Assembly: GCA_905200905.1 (NCBI GenBank)
Contig: CAJKMA010000025.1
Location: 1 to 36,549 of the forward strand
DNA length: 36,549 nucleotides
Reading direction: 5' to 3'
Source: an uncultured Bacillota bacterium
Lineage (GTDB): Bacteria > Bacillota > Clostridia > Lachnospirales > Lachnospiraceae
Shown here: one piece after another, positions 1 through 8,771 of the stretch
Layout of the letters: every line of letters begins with the position of its first letter
Numbering within the stretch: the first letter of the stretch is position 1
Notes under the pieces: model-generated
Told to the model about the DNA's origin: nothing
Databases searched by the model: none
Seen by the model: the letters and a program-made list of their open reading frames with translations, nothing else
Position numbers and translations under genes: made by a program

Positions 1-2365
1 CAGACATAGAGTCTTTACCACCGATAGATGGAAGTCCAAATCCAAGCTGTGCTGCGTATGCACCAAGAAGTGCTGCAAACGGCTGGCTCCAGCGGCTTGG
101 GTCTTCTGTCATTCTTCTGAAATATTCCTGGAAGGTGAAGCGGATCTTGCTGTAATCACCACCGGCAGCTACGATTCTTGCTACAGATTCTGTCACTGCA
201 TAAACAGCTCCGTGATATGGGCTCCAGCTTGACAGATATGGGTCAAAACCATAACTCATCATGGTAACAGTTTCTGTTTTTCCATTTAATACAGGCACTT
301 TTGCTACCATAGCCTGTGTTTCTGTCATCTGATATTTACCACCGTATGGCATAAATACACTTCCTGCTCCAATAGAACCGTCAAACATTTCTACCAGGCC
401 TTTCTGGGAACAGGTATTTAAGTCAGCCAGTGTTTTTAACCAGCGTTCTTTTACATCACAAACTTTTGCACGATCCAGAACATTTCCTTCTTTGTTTGGA
501 ATGTCTACGAACACATCCGTCTCCTGATGAGCACCGTTGGTATCTAAGAATGCTCTTGATAAATCTACGATGGTTTTTCCTCTCCAGTTCATCACCAGTC
601 TTGGAGATTCTGTAACAACAGCAACTGGAATTGCTTCTAAGTTTTCTTCTTTGGCATATCCTAAGAAAGTATCCACATCTTTTGGATCAATCACAACAGC
701 CATACGCTCCTGAGATTCAGAAATAGCAATTTCTGTTCCGTCAAGACCAGCATATTTCTTCGGCACCTTGTCCAGATCAATTTTCAGACCGGCTGCCAGT
801 TCGCCGATTGCAACAGAAACACCGCCTGCACCAAAGTCGTTACACTTTTTGATAATGCAGCTTACTTCTTCTCTTCTGAACAGTCTCTGAATCTTTCTTT
901 CTGTAGGTGCATTACCTTTCTGCACTTCTGCACCACAGGTTTCAATGGATTCTTCTGTATGTACTTTAGAGGAACCTGTAGCACCGCCGCAGCCATCACG
1001 TCCGGTACGTCCACCTAATAAGATGATGATATCACCTGGATCAGAGTTTTCTCTGATTACCGCTCTTCTTGGAGCAGCACCTAATACCGCACCAATTTCC
1101 ATACGTTTTGCAACGTAGTTTGGATGATAAATTTCTTTTACATATCCAGTAGCAAGACCAATCTGGTTACCGTAGGAAGAATATCCATGAGCTGCACCGC
1201 GAACCAGTTTCTTCTGAGGTAATTTACCTTTCATAGTTTCTTTTACAGAAACAGTTGGGTCAGCAGCACCTGTCACACGCATAGCCTGGTAAACATAGGT
1301 ACGTCCGGAAAGCGGGTCACGGATAGCTCCGCCAAGACATGTTGCAGCACCACCAAATGGTTCAATCTCTGTTGGGTGATTATGAGTCTCGTTTTTAAAG
1401 TTAATAAGCCATTCTTCTTCTTTTCCGTCCACATCTACAGGAACAACGATGGAACAAGCATTGATTTCATCAGACTCTTCCTGATCCTGAAGTTTGCCTT
1501 CTGCTTTTAATTTTTTCATAGCCATGAGAGCCAGGTCCATCAGGCAGACAAACTTGTCATCTCTGTCTTTATAAATCACCTGACGGTCAGCCAGATATTT
1601 TTCGTATGTTTTTACGATTGGTTCTTTGTAATCACCATCTCCAAAAGTAACATTCTTTAACTCTGTGGAGAATGTTGTATGACGGCAATGATCAGACCAG
1701 TAAGTATCCAGTACACGGATTTCTGTCATGGAAGGATCACGTTTTTCTTCGTTTTTATAATAATTCTGAATGTGAAGGAAATCTTTAAAGGTCATAGCAA
1801 GATTCAAAGAAGCATACAGTTCTTTAAGCTCATCTTCTGCCATATCAGCAAAGCCTTCAAAAATCTTTACATCTTCTGGTTCTTCAAAATTTGTCACCAG
1901 TGTTTCCGGTTTTTCTGCTTCTGCTTCTCTGGAATCTACTGGGTTGATGCAATGTGCTTTGATCGCTTCCAGCTCTTCAAGAGAAACATTTCCTTCAATC
2001 ACGTATGTAGTTGCAGAGCGGATGATCGGATTCTCATCCTCTTTTAAAAACTGTACACACTGTACGGCTGAATCTGCTCTCTGGTCAAACTGTCCAGGAA
2101 GATATTCTACAGAAAATACTTTGGAACCTTCCTTTCTTTCAAATGTTTCTTTAAATAATACATCTACAGGAGGTTCAGAGAACACACAGTTACATGCTTT
2201 CTCAAAAATCTCATCTGAGATATTCTCTACATCATAACGAATCAGTACACGTACTGCTTCTACGTCCTGAATTCCTAAATAACCTTCAATTTCATGTTTT
2301 AATTCTTTCGCCTGTACTGCGAAATCTGGTTTTTTTTCAACATAGACACGTCTTACGTTGCTCAT
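1..2365 (-). CDS. purL: Phosphoribosylformylglycinamidine synthase (FGAM synthase), 3' end beyond window
   Basis: This enzyme makes FGAM from FGAR, ATP and glutamine, the fourth step of de novo purine synthesis. The frame is open from the ATG at 2365 to the left edge, so 788 codons are visible. The large one-polypeptide form is normally about 1,250 residues with a C-terminal glutaminase, which would lie off-window. Visible motifs are the linker SDHCRHTTF near residue 222, the catalytic-domain motif NETHNHPTEIEPFGG near 325, and GGRTGRDGCGGATG near 450. The N-terminal 150 residues match the PurS-like domain. The ribosome site AGAAAGGAG lies just upstream of the ATG. A possible -10 (TATGAT, 2430-2435) has no good -35 and I see no riboswitch. 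No frameshift was found in the visible part. The family assignment is very secure. Confidence 0.96.
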   Translation of the reverse strand, partial: MSNVRRVYVEKKPDFAVQAKELKHEIEGYLGIQDVEAVRVLIRYDVENISDEIFEKACNCVFSEPPVDVLFKETFERKEGSKVFSVEYLPGQFDQRADSAVQCVQFLKEDENPIIRSATTYVIEGNVSLEELEAIKAHCINPVDSREAEAEKPETLVTNFEEPEDVKIFEGFADMAEDELKELYASLNLAMTFKDFLHIQNYYKNEEKRDPSMTEIRVLDTYWSDHCRHTTFSTELKNVTFGDGDYKEPIVKTYEKYLADRQVIYKDRDDKFVCLMDLALMAMKKLKAEGKLQDQEESDEINACSIVVPVDVDGKEEEWLINFKNETHNHPTEIEPFGGAATCLGGAIRDPLSGRTYVYQAMRVTGAADPTVSVKETMKGKLPQKKLVRGAAHGYSSYGNQIGLATGYVKEIYHPNYVAKRMEIGAVLGAAPRRAVIRENSDPGDIIILLGGRTGRDGCGGATGSSKVHTEESIETCGAEVQKGNAPTERKIQRLFRREEVSCIIKKCNDFGAGGVSVAIGELAAGLKIDLDKVPKKYAGLDGTEIAISESQERMAVVIDPKDVDTFLGYAKEENLEAIPVAVVTESPRLVMNWRGKTIVDLSRAFLDTNGAHQETDVFVDIPNKEGNVLDRAKVCDVKERWLKTLADLNTCSQKGLVEMFDGSIGAGSVFMPYGGKYQMTETQAMVAKVPVLNGKTETVTMMSYGFDPYLSSWSPYHGAVYAVTESVARIVAAGGDYSKIRFTFQEYFRRMTEDPSRWSQPFAALLGAYAAQLGFGLPSIGGKDSMS

Positions 2366-2512
2366 TCCGGCTCCTTTCTGCCCTCCCGGGGCATTGGCTT
2401 TTTCTTTTTACCAGTTGTAAAAATAGTTTATCATACATCTCCTTATAAGTAAAATTAATATGACTAATATTTTATATAATTTTTTCTAATAATATGCGCT
2501 ATGTTACAATTA

Positions 2513-2557
2513 AAAAATCTGCTGTTTACTTATGTATTCTGTAATCAGCAGATTTTT
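2513..2557 (-). terminator. Rho-independent terminator of the peptide-uptake operon
   Basis: A perfect 12-bp stem (2513-2524 with 2546-2557) starts 5 bases after the DUF1177 stop codon. In the transcript the stem is followed by a U-rich stretch. It separates the DUF1177 gene from purL, which is read in the same direction. Confidence 0.85.
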
Positions 2558-2562
2558 CAACT

Positions 2563-3507
2563 TTAAGCATCAATACCAAAGGTACGTAAGTGTTCCATTG
2601 TTCCATATAATTTATGTAAATGAGCATATTCTTTTTCATCATAGAAGGAGCATTCACCCTTTGTATACGCTTTTGCTACTTCTAAAATAAATCTTGCAGC
2701 TTCATCTATAGACATCATATTAGTAGCTCCTGTTGCACATCCCGGAACTGCTGTTTCTGTTGTGATTGCTACACCTACAACTGGTGACGTTGTTGCTGTT
2801 GCCGGTTGCAAAATGCTATTTAAATGATACAAATTATTTCCATATGGTGTAATATCCTGCATACTTAATGCAAAAACCTTTGGAAGCTGTCCTGTAGTAA
2901 TTTCCATAATACTTAAAAGATCTTCGCTAACCTTTAGAATATATCCATCTTTTACTGTTGGAGAAATAGAAAATCCTTTGTGATTCATAATCTTATTTCC
3001 TTTGGTAGTATCCACGGAAAGGATCGCATCTACAGATGCATCTACTTCGCTTTGATTCATCTGCGCCATGCTCACAGGAGAACCCATAAATGCAACTGGC
3101 TTATGAGGCTGTGTCGGTGCATCTGGACACACATGTGTAGATACCAGAACATCACCTTCTAAAAAGTCACCTTCCTTTTGCATTTTTAATAATTTTGCTG
3201 CTGTGGCTAATACGGTCAGCGCTCCGTCTCCATCAGAAACAAAACCCGTTCTTTCCGGTCTTGCCCCCAATCCCCCAAGTCTTCCAAGAAGTCCAATAGT
3301 AGGTGCAGTTCCTCCCTTTGATTTTCCATTTTTTCCAGGAATCATCACTTTAATCACATCTGTGCTCATTCCTTCTTCTCCTGTCAAAGTTTCCACTTTT
3401 ACAGTACAATCTGATTTAATTCCCTTTAAAAATTCTGCTACTTTTTCTCCACTTGCATATGCAGAATCTAAAATTTCAAACATATCAATTATTTCTTTTA
3501 CTAACAT
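2563..3507 (-). CDS. DUF1177 family protein, putative diverged M42/M20-like hydrolase
   Basis: I recognise this 314-residue protein as DUF1177, a family without an established reaction. Signature segments are GLLGRLGGLGARPERTGF (72-89), SDGDGALTVLATAAKLL (91-107), STHVCPDAP (123-131) and VDTTKG (165-170). No signal peptide or membrane segment is seen, so it is probably cytoplasmic. By eye the order of segments resembles M42/M28 aminopeptidases: an Asp-containing turn before a helix, a strand ending where catalytic Glu-Glu would sit, and a late strand ending in TTETAVPG (249-256). The Glu-Glu pair is replaced by CPDAP, so activity is doubtful. It is the last gene of the operon, 9 bp after the M20 peptidase stop, with a GGAGAG ribosome site. 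Family call fairly sure; hydrolase idea is inference. Confidence 0.75.
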   Translation of the reverse strand: MLVKEIIDMFEILDSAYASGEKVAEFLKGIKSDCTVKVETLTGEEGMSTDVIKVMIPGKNGKSKGGTAPTIGLLGRLGGLGARPERTGFVSDGDGALTVLATAAKLLKMQKEGDFLEGDVLVSTHVCPDAPTQPHKPVAFMGSPVSMAQMNQSEVDASVDAILSVDTTKGNKIMNHKGFSISPTVKDGYILKVSEDLLSIMEITTGQLPKVFALSMQDITPYGNNLYHLNSILQPATATTSPVVGVAITTETAVPGCATGATNMMSIDEAARFILEVAKAYTKGECSFYDEKEYAHLHKLYGTMEHLRTFGIDA

Positions 3508-3516
3508 AGCCTCTCC

Positions 3517-4776
3517 TTACTGAATCCCCATTAAATCACACAAAGAAAGTATATAAATTTGTCCCGCATTTTTTACATCTTCAATATCTACTGTCTCATT
3601 ATAAGAATGAATGCCAACCGTGTTCGATGGTCCATATTGAATTGTAGGAATACCCTTTTCTCTGTATTCCCTTGCATCGCTAGATGCCCACTGATATGCA
3701 GGTAAAACTTCAATTTTCCATAATTCTTCTGCATGTTTCTTGATTGCTTCCACAATAGCTGCATCGATTTCTGTATAGTTACCAAAACTTTGGAAATCTA
3801 ATGTATATTCAATTCCCTCCATCTGGCTCTTCTTTACAATATTATCCACACAATCGCGAATTTCCTGTTCATCAACTCCTATTGGCAGACGCACATCCAA
3901 AACAGCTTCACAGTAATCAGGAACCATATTGGGCCTTACTCCGCCATGAATCATTCCTACATTTACTGCTACATGATCAATCACCTCTCCAGTACCTGCT
4001 CCATTTTTCTGTCCAGCAATCAATTTTGAATTAATCAATGCCTGTTTTTGATTTTCTCCATAATGTCCTTCAATTTTTCTAAGATCATCCAGATGCTCTA
4101 AAACATGAAAAAGTTTCAGAATCGCATTCTCGCCCTTATATCCAGCCAAACTTCCATGAGCAGACATTCCATGCGATTTAAAAATCAATTCAGCTTTTCC
4201 TTTTTGTCCAATTTCAATATTATCATGAGAAGTCGGTTCTCCTACCAAACAAGCATCTGCATTTTCTGCATAGCCATTGTCACATAACCATTTTGTACCA
4301 AATTCACCTCCACTCTCTTCATCTGAAACAATATGAAGACGAATATTTCCGTTCAATTGTGCACCTGATTCCTTTAGAATCTTCATTGCAAAAAGAAATC
4401 CAGCAACACCCGCTTTCATATCAGAAGTTCCTCTTCCTAAAATTTCTTTTTCTGTAATTTCTCCAGAAAACGGATCAAAATCCCACTGTTCTCGATCACC
4501 TGCTGGTACTACATCTACATGTCCATTCAAAATTACGCTAAACCCATCTTCTTTACCCATATGAGCCACAATACAAGGAAACTCTTCATTACATCCAACT
4601 TCTTCCCAGTCAATCCCTGCATCTTCAAGATACTTTTCCACAAAATCTATGACTGGGCGTTGACTTCCAATGGGATTTTCACTTGGTATCTTAATCAATT
4701 GTGAAACCAATTCAACAAGATCATCTAACTGCCCCTTCGCTCTATCTAAAATCTCTGCTTTTGTCACTTTACTCAT
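3517..4776 (-). CDS. M20 family metallopeptidase (ArgE/DapE/carboxypeptidase type)
   Basis: This is a cytoplasmic di-zinc amidohydrolase of 419 residues, expected to cleave a peptide or N-acyl amino acid. The full set of family metal ligands is visible: H86 (NGHVDVV), D119 (GRGTSDMKAG), catalytic E153 with E154 (SDEESGG), E180 (VGEPTS) and H390 (GIHSYNE). H207 (MSAHGS) begins the lid/dimerisation domain. D88 is the usual partner of H86. The gene sits between the ATPase of a peptide ABC importer and DUF1177, so its substrate is probably what the importer brings in. Sequence alone cannot separate ArgE, DapE and general carboxypeptidase activity. Ribosome site GGAAG precedes the ATG; the gap to the upstream ATPase gene is 24 bp. 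Confidence 0.9.
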   Translation of the reverse strand: MSKVTKAEILDRAKGQLDDLVELVSQLIKIPSENPIGSQRPVIDFVEKYLEDAGIDWEEVGCNEEFPCIVAHMGKEDGFSVILNGHVDVVPAGDREQWDFDPFSGEITEKEILGRGTSDMKAGVAGFLFAMKILKESGAQLNGNIRLHIVSDEESGGEFGTKWLCDNGYAENADACLVGEPTSHDNIEIGQKGKAELIFKSHGMSAHGSLAGYKGENAILKLFHVLEHLDDLRKIEGHYGENQKQALINSKLIAGQKNGAGTGEVIDHVAVNVGMIHGGVRPNMVPDYCEAVLDVRLPIGVDEQEIRDCVDNIVKKSQMEGIEYTLDFQSFGNYTEIDAAIVEAIKKHAEELWKIEVLPAYQWASSDAREYREKGIPTIQYGPSNTVGIHSYNETVDIEDVKNAGQIYILSLCDLMGIQ

Positions 4777-4800
4777 GTTTCTCTTCCTTTCTTTTCTGTA

Positions 4801-5781
4801 TCAATCTTTGTAAAGAAAACAAGCTACCTTATGTTTATCTGTTATCTCTTTTAATTCCGGCTTTTCTTGTTTACATCTCTCTTGACAAAATTCACATCTA
4901 CCTGCCAATGGACATCCCTTTTGTTCACCAATTGGACTTGGTATTTCGCCCTTTAACACAATACGCTCTCTTTTTTCAAGTGGAGATTCTGGCGGAATAG
5001 AAGATAATAGTGCCTTTGTATATGGATGAAGCGGGTTTCTATATAATTCTCCGGCTTCACAAATTTCTACCATACTACCTAAATACATAATAGCAATTCG
5101 ATCACTGATATGTTTGATAACACTTAGGTCATGAGAAATAAACACATACGTTAATCCATATTCTTTCTGAAGTTTATTAAAAAGATTCAACACCTGCGCT
5201 TGTATGGAAACATCCAATGCTGAAACAGGTTCATCGCACACAATCAACTTTGGATTCAAAGACAGAGCTCTAGCAATATTAATTCTTTGTCTTTGTCCAC
5301 CAGAAAATTCATGAGGATAACGGTGTACATGCTGAATATCCAAACCAACTGTTTTTAATAACTCCAAGGCTCTTTCTGACCGCTCTTTTTTACTATCTAG
5401 TACCTTGTGCGCAATCATTGGTTCTTCTACCAATTTACCGGCTGTCATTCTAGGGTCTAAAGATGAAAATGGATCCTGAAAAACCATTTGTATATCTTTT
5501 TTTATTTTCTTTAATTCTTTTCCCTTTAAACCAAGGATATTTTCACCCTTGTATTCTAAAGTTCCACTTGTTGGTTTATGAAGCTGTACCAGACACTTGC
5601 CAAAAGTAGATTTACCACATCCAGACTCACCAATAATCCCTAATGTTTCACCTTCATATACATCTAAAGAAACGTTAGATAATGCATGAAGAATTTGTGG
5701 TTTTTCACTTAATTTCCGACTCTTGATTTTAAAATCTTTGCTCAGATTTTGAATTTTTAGAATCACCTTTTTCTCATCCAT
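4801..5781 (-). CDS. Oligopeptide/dipeptide ABC transporter ATP-binding protein (OppF/DppF-like)
   Basis: One of two ATPases that power peptide import, acting at the inner face of the membrane. The 326 residues contain Walker A (GESGCGKST), the Q-loop (QMVFQDPFSSLDPR), the signature LSGGQRQR, Walker B with catalytic Glu (LIVCDEPVSALD) and the switch His (ISHD). The C-terminal oligo_HPY extension has four cysteines (CPLAGRCEFCQERC), a feature of this subfamily. The start overlaps the end of the partner ATPase gene by 8 bp, which suggests translational coupling and equal amounts of the two subunits. Substrate specificity is set by the binding protein, not by this subunit. Confidence 0.93.
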   Translation of the reverse strand: MDEKKVILKIQNLSKDFKIKSRKLSEKPQILHALSNVSLDVYEGETLGIIGESGCGKSTFGKCLVQLHKPTSGTLEYKGENILGLKGKELKKIKKDIQMVFQDPFSSLDPRMTAGKLVEEPMIAHKVLDSKKERSERALELLKTVGLDIQHVHRYPHEFSGGQRQRINIARALSLNPKLIVCDEPVSALDVSIQAQVLNLFNKLQKEYGLTYVFISHDLSVIKHISDRIAIMYLGSMVEICEAGELYRNPLHPYTKALLSSIPPESPLEKRERIVLKGEIPSPIGEQKGCPLAGRCEFCQERCKQEKPELKEITDKHKVACFLYKD

Positions 5782-6787
5782 TTTCCTTCACCTCGCCTCT
5801 TCTTAGTTGTTCCTTTTTATTCTGTCTGTGACAGGCTACAAAATGCCCCTCTTCTAACTCCATCAGCGGCGGTACCTCTTTACTGCATATTTCAGTGGCA
5901 TACTGACAGCGATTACAAAAATTGCAACAATTGCCTGTCAGACGCAAATCAGGTGGTGTACCAGGAATGGTATTTAATTCCCCTTTTACCTCATCACTCA
6001 GTTTTGGCATAGAATCTAACAGCCCCCATGTATATGGATGCATGGGATTTAAATACAGATTCTTGGCAGTGGCATACTCTACGGTTTTCCCTGCATACAT
6101 AACCATAACTGTATCACACATTTTCCATACAACACCTAAATTATGTGTAATTAATAAAATGGATGTATCCATTTCCTCCTGCAATTCTTCCAGTAACTCC
6201 AGAACCTGTGCCTGCACGGTTACATCCAATGCTGTAGTTGGTTCATCTGCAATAATCATTTTGGGTTTACAGCACACTGCCATTGCAATGATAACTCTCT
6301 GACACATACCTCCAGAAAGTTCATATGGATAGGATTCCATTCTTTTTTCTGGCTGTGGAATCCCTACCTTTTTCAGTGCATCAATTGCCTTTTGTTTTGC
6401 CTCTTCCCTAGTTACATCTTGATGAGCACAGATCATTTCCACCATCTGATTCCCAATTTTAAACACAGGATCTAAAGATGTCATAGGGTCCTGAAAGACA
6501 ACGGCAATATCCTTTCCTCTATAGTTCAACAATTCATTTTTGTTTAATTTCAAAATATCTTTTCCATCAAAATGGATCTCACCTTCAACAATTTTTCCTA
6601 TTTTAGGAAGAAGACGAATGATGGAGGAAGCAGTCACACTCTTTCCTGAACCAGACTCTCCCACGATTCCCATGGTCTCTCCTTTATTTAAAGTAAAACT
6701 AACACCGTCAACTGCTTTTGAAACACCGCTGGCGGTAAAGAAATATGTTTTTAAATCCTTCACAGTAAGCAATTCTTTACTACTCAT
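5774..6787 (-). CDS. Oligopeptide/dipeptide ABC transporter ATP-binding protein (OppD/DppD-like)
   Basis: Second ATPase of the importer, 337 residues. Walker A is GESGSGKS, followed by the Q-loop (VFQDPMTSLDP), the signature LSGGMCQR (Met replaces the usual Gln at the fifth position, common in OppD types), Walker B IIADEPTTALD and switch His (LITHN). The oligo_HPY tail carries clustered cysteines (CCNFCNRC), which may bind a metal or Fe-S centre as in the DppD class. It lies 23 bp after the OppC-like permease gene and overlaps the next ATPase gene by 8 bp. A nickel-peptide system would look similar; the neighbouring peptidase favours peptides. Confidence 0.93.
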   Translation of the reverse strand: MSSKELLTVKDLKTYFFTASGVSKAVDGVSFTLNKGETMGIVGESGSGKSVTASSIIRLLPKIGKIVEGEIHFDGKDILKLNKNELLNYRGKDIAVVFQDPMTSLDPVFKIGNQMVEMICAHQDVTREEAKQKAIDALKKVGIPQPEKRMESYPYELSGGMCQRVIIAMAVCCKPKMIIADEPTTALDVTVQAQVLELLEELQEEMDTSILLITHNLGVVWKMCDTVMVMYAGKTVEYATAKNLYLNPMHPYTWGLLDSMPKLSDEVKGELNTIPGTPPDLRLTGNCCNFCNRCQYATEICSKEVPPLMELEEGHFVACHRQNKKEQLRRGEVKENG

Positions 6788-6810
6788 ATGTTTCCCTCAT
6801 TCTTCCTTCA

Positions 6811-7719
6811 TCATCTTTTCATCTTCGGATCAAGCACATCTCTAACGCCATCTCCTAAAAGGTTAAACCCAAGAACAGTAACCAAAATAAATACGCCCGA
6901 TATAGTAGCAATATGAGGTGCTGTATTTAAGCAATCTCTACCAGCACGTAAAATATTTCCCCAGGAAGCAGTTGGCTGCGCAATTCCCAATCCTAAAAAA
7001 CTTAAGGTTGCTTCTGAAATAATCGCACCTGCAATATTCAGTGTTGCATAAACGATAATCGGAGAAATCGTATTTGGCAAAATATGCCCAAACAACATTC
7101 TCATATTTGAAATACCGATTACACGACCTGCATTACAATATTCTTCATTTTTAACAATATGTACTTGACCACGAACTACTCTGGCAAATGTAGGAACATT
7201 TCCAATACCTATAGCCAAAATAACATTTTGCAGTCCTGAACCTAAAATAGTCATTAAAATAATTGCCAAAAGAACAAATGGAAAAGCAAGCATACCATCC
7301 ATAATTCTCATAATAACAGCATCTACAACCCCACCTGCATAGCCAGAAATAAGACCAAGAAGAATTCCAATGACACCTCCAACAATCGTTCCACCAATTG
7401 CAGCAATTAAAGAAATTCTGGCACCATAAACTACACGAGAAAACAAATCTCTTCCAAATTCATCTGTGCCAAACAGGTGCCCATTTTCCCCCAATCCTAA
7501 ATAAGTCTCAGATGGTTTAATTGCATTTGGATCATGAGTAGCAAGCAAAGGTGCAAAAACAGCTAAAACAATCATAAATACCACTATCACCAGACCAATC
7601 ATAGCTGTTTTGTTTCTCCGCAATTTATTCCAAACATTATTTGATTTTCGTTCTTTTTTTACAAGTTGGGAATGGGCTTCAATTCCCATTTTTTCTGTCG
7701 TATAAGTCTTTTCCGTCAT
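6811..7719 (-). CDS. Peptide ABC transporter permease (OppC/DppC-like)
   Basis: Integral membrane subunit of 302 residues. It has an N-terminal cytoplasmic tail, a first membrane helix (about 40-60) followed by the OppC_N-type segment, then about five further helices forming the BPD_transp_1 domain. Family marks are HLFGTDEFGRDLFSRVVYGA after the first helix, the EAA-loop region ending in HILPNTISPIIV, and SEATLSFLGLG near the C-terminus. Its ATG follows directly on the stop codon of the OppB-like gene, so the two permeases are translated as a pair. Assignment to the DppC/OppC side is clear; substrate is not. Confidence 0.93.
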   Translation of the reverse strand: MTEKTYTTEKMGIEAHSQLVKKERKSNNVWNKLRRNKTAMIGLVIVVFMIVLAVFAPLLATHDPNAIKPSETYLGLGENGHLFGTDEFGRDLFSRVVYGARISLIAAIGGTIVGGVIGILLGLISGYAGGVVDAVIMRIMDGMLAFPFVLLAIILMTILGSGLQNVILAIGIGNVPTFARVVRGQVHIVKNEEYCNAGRVIGISNMRMLFGHILPNTISPIIVYATLNIAGAIISEATLSFLGLGIAQPTASWGNILRAGRDCLNTAPHIATISGVFILVTVLGFNLLGDGVRDVLDPKMKR

Positions 7720-8682
7720 TTACTTTCCTCCATTCCCATTCTCATAATTTACTTTAGGATTAATCATGGTATAGACAATATCTACCACCAGGTTGATTAC
7801 AACAAATACGATTGCTGTAAACAAAACAACCCCTTGAATCAATGCATAATCTCTGTTATCAATCGCACTTACGATCATAGTTCCCATACCAGGCCATGCA
7901 AAGATGCTTTCTGTTAAAATTGCTCCTGTAAATGCTGTGGCAAGCTGAAGACCTAAAACAGTTACAATCGGAGGTAATGCATTCTTTAATGCATGTTTCC
8001 ATATAACAACACTTTCTCGAAGCCCTCTTGCTCTCAGCGCCCTAATGGAATCATTATTTACCACTTCTAACATGCTTGATCTGGTAATTCTGGCAAATGT
8101 AGCCATTGGAATTGTAGACAGACAAAAACAAGGCAGAATCATATGGCTGATTACATCCCACAGACCATTTCCCATATCTCCCATTCCCATAGCTGGAAGC
8201 CATCCCAGATTGACACTAAACACTAGGACTAGCATTAATCCCATCCAAAAAATAGGCATAGAAACACCAATCAATGCAATTACCATAAAAATGTAATCCA
8301 ACATGGAATATTGTTTTATTGCAGAGATAATTCCTGCCATCACGCCTAAAACAAGCGCAATCAAAAGACTTGTCAAGGTAATCAAAAGTGTATTTGGCAC
8401 TCTTTCCATAATCAACTCTATCACTGGTTGGTTATAAGAATAAGATTTCCCAAAATCCCCTGAAAGAATCTGTTTCAAGTACATCATGTACTGTTCACCC
8501 TTACTTTTGTTAAGTCCAAGTTCTTCTTCCAGTTGTTCTACAGCTTCCTTGGGTGCTTGCGGACCTAACATTGTAAGTGCAGGATTCCCTGGTATCATGC
8601 GAGTAAGAATAAATGTAATCGTAATTACAATAAAAAGTGTCGGAATACTCTGCAAAACCCTTTTCAGTATTGTTTTTAGCAT
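7720..8682 (-). CDS. Peptide ABC transporter permease (OppB/DppB-like)
   Basis: Membrane subunit of 320 residues and about six helices. The N-terminus (LQSIPTLFIVITITFILTR) and the following MIPGNPA motif are typical of OppB/DppB. The EAA loop lies around LRARGLRESVVIWKHALKNA and the last third has ESIFAWPGMG. It pairs with the next gene to form the translocation pore. A strong hairpin at 8717-8763 separates it from the binding-protein gene, which probably lowers permease expression relative to the binding protein. Confidence 0.93.
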   Translation of the reverse strand: MLKTILKRVLQSIPTLFIVITITFILTRMIPGNPALTMLGPQAPKEAVEQLEEELGLNKSKGEQYMMYLKQILSGDFGKSYSYNQPVIELIMERVPNTLLITLTSLLIALVLGVMAGIISAIKQYSMLDYIFMVIALIGVSMPIFWMGLMLVLVFSVNLGWLPAMGMGDMGNGLWDVISHMILPCFCLSTIPMATFARITRSSMLEVVNNDSIRALRARGLRESVVIWKHALKNALPPIVTVLGLQLATAFTGAILTESIFAWPGMGTMIVSAIDNRDYALIQGVVLFTAIVFVVINLVVDIVYTMINPKVNYENGNGGK

Positions 8683-8716
8683 ACTCTGCCTCCTTAACTA
8701 AACGTCATCTATCAAA

Positions 8717-8763
8717 ATCTGTCTCACTCATTGCCCCTAAAACAGGCATTGAGTGAGACAGAT
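8717..8763 (-). terminator. Intercistronic hairpin between binding-protein and permease genes
   Basis: A perfect 14-bp stem (8717-8730 with 8750-8763) extends by four more pairs after one mismatch, and the transcript continues with UUUUGAU. It lies 8 bases after the stop of the substrate-binding-protein gene. In ABC operons such stems act as partial terminators or 3' stabilisers, giving an excess of binding protein. Which of the two applies cannot be told from sequence. Confidence 0.75.
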
Positions 8764-8771
8764 AAAATTAT

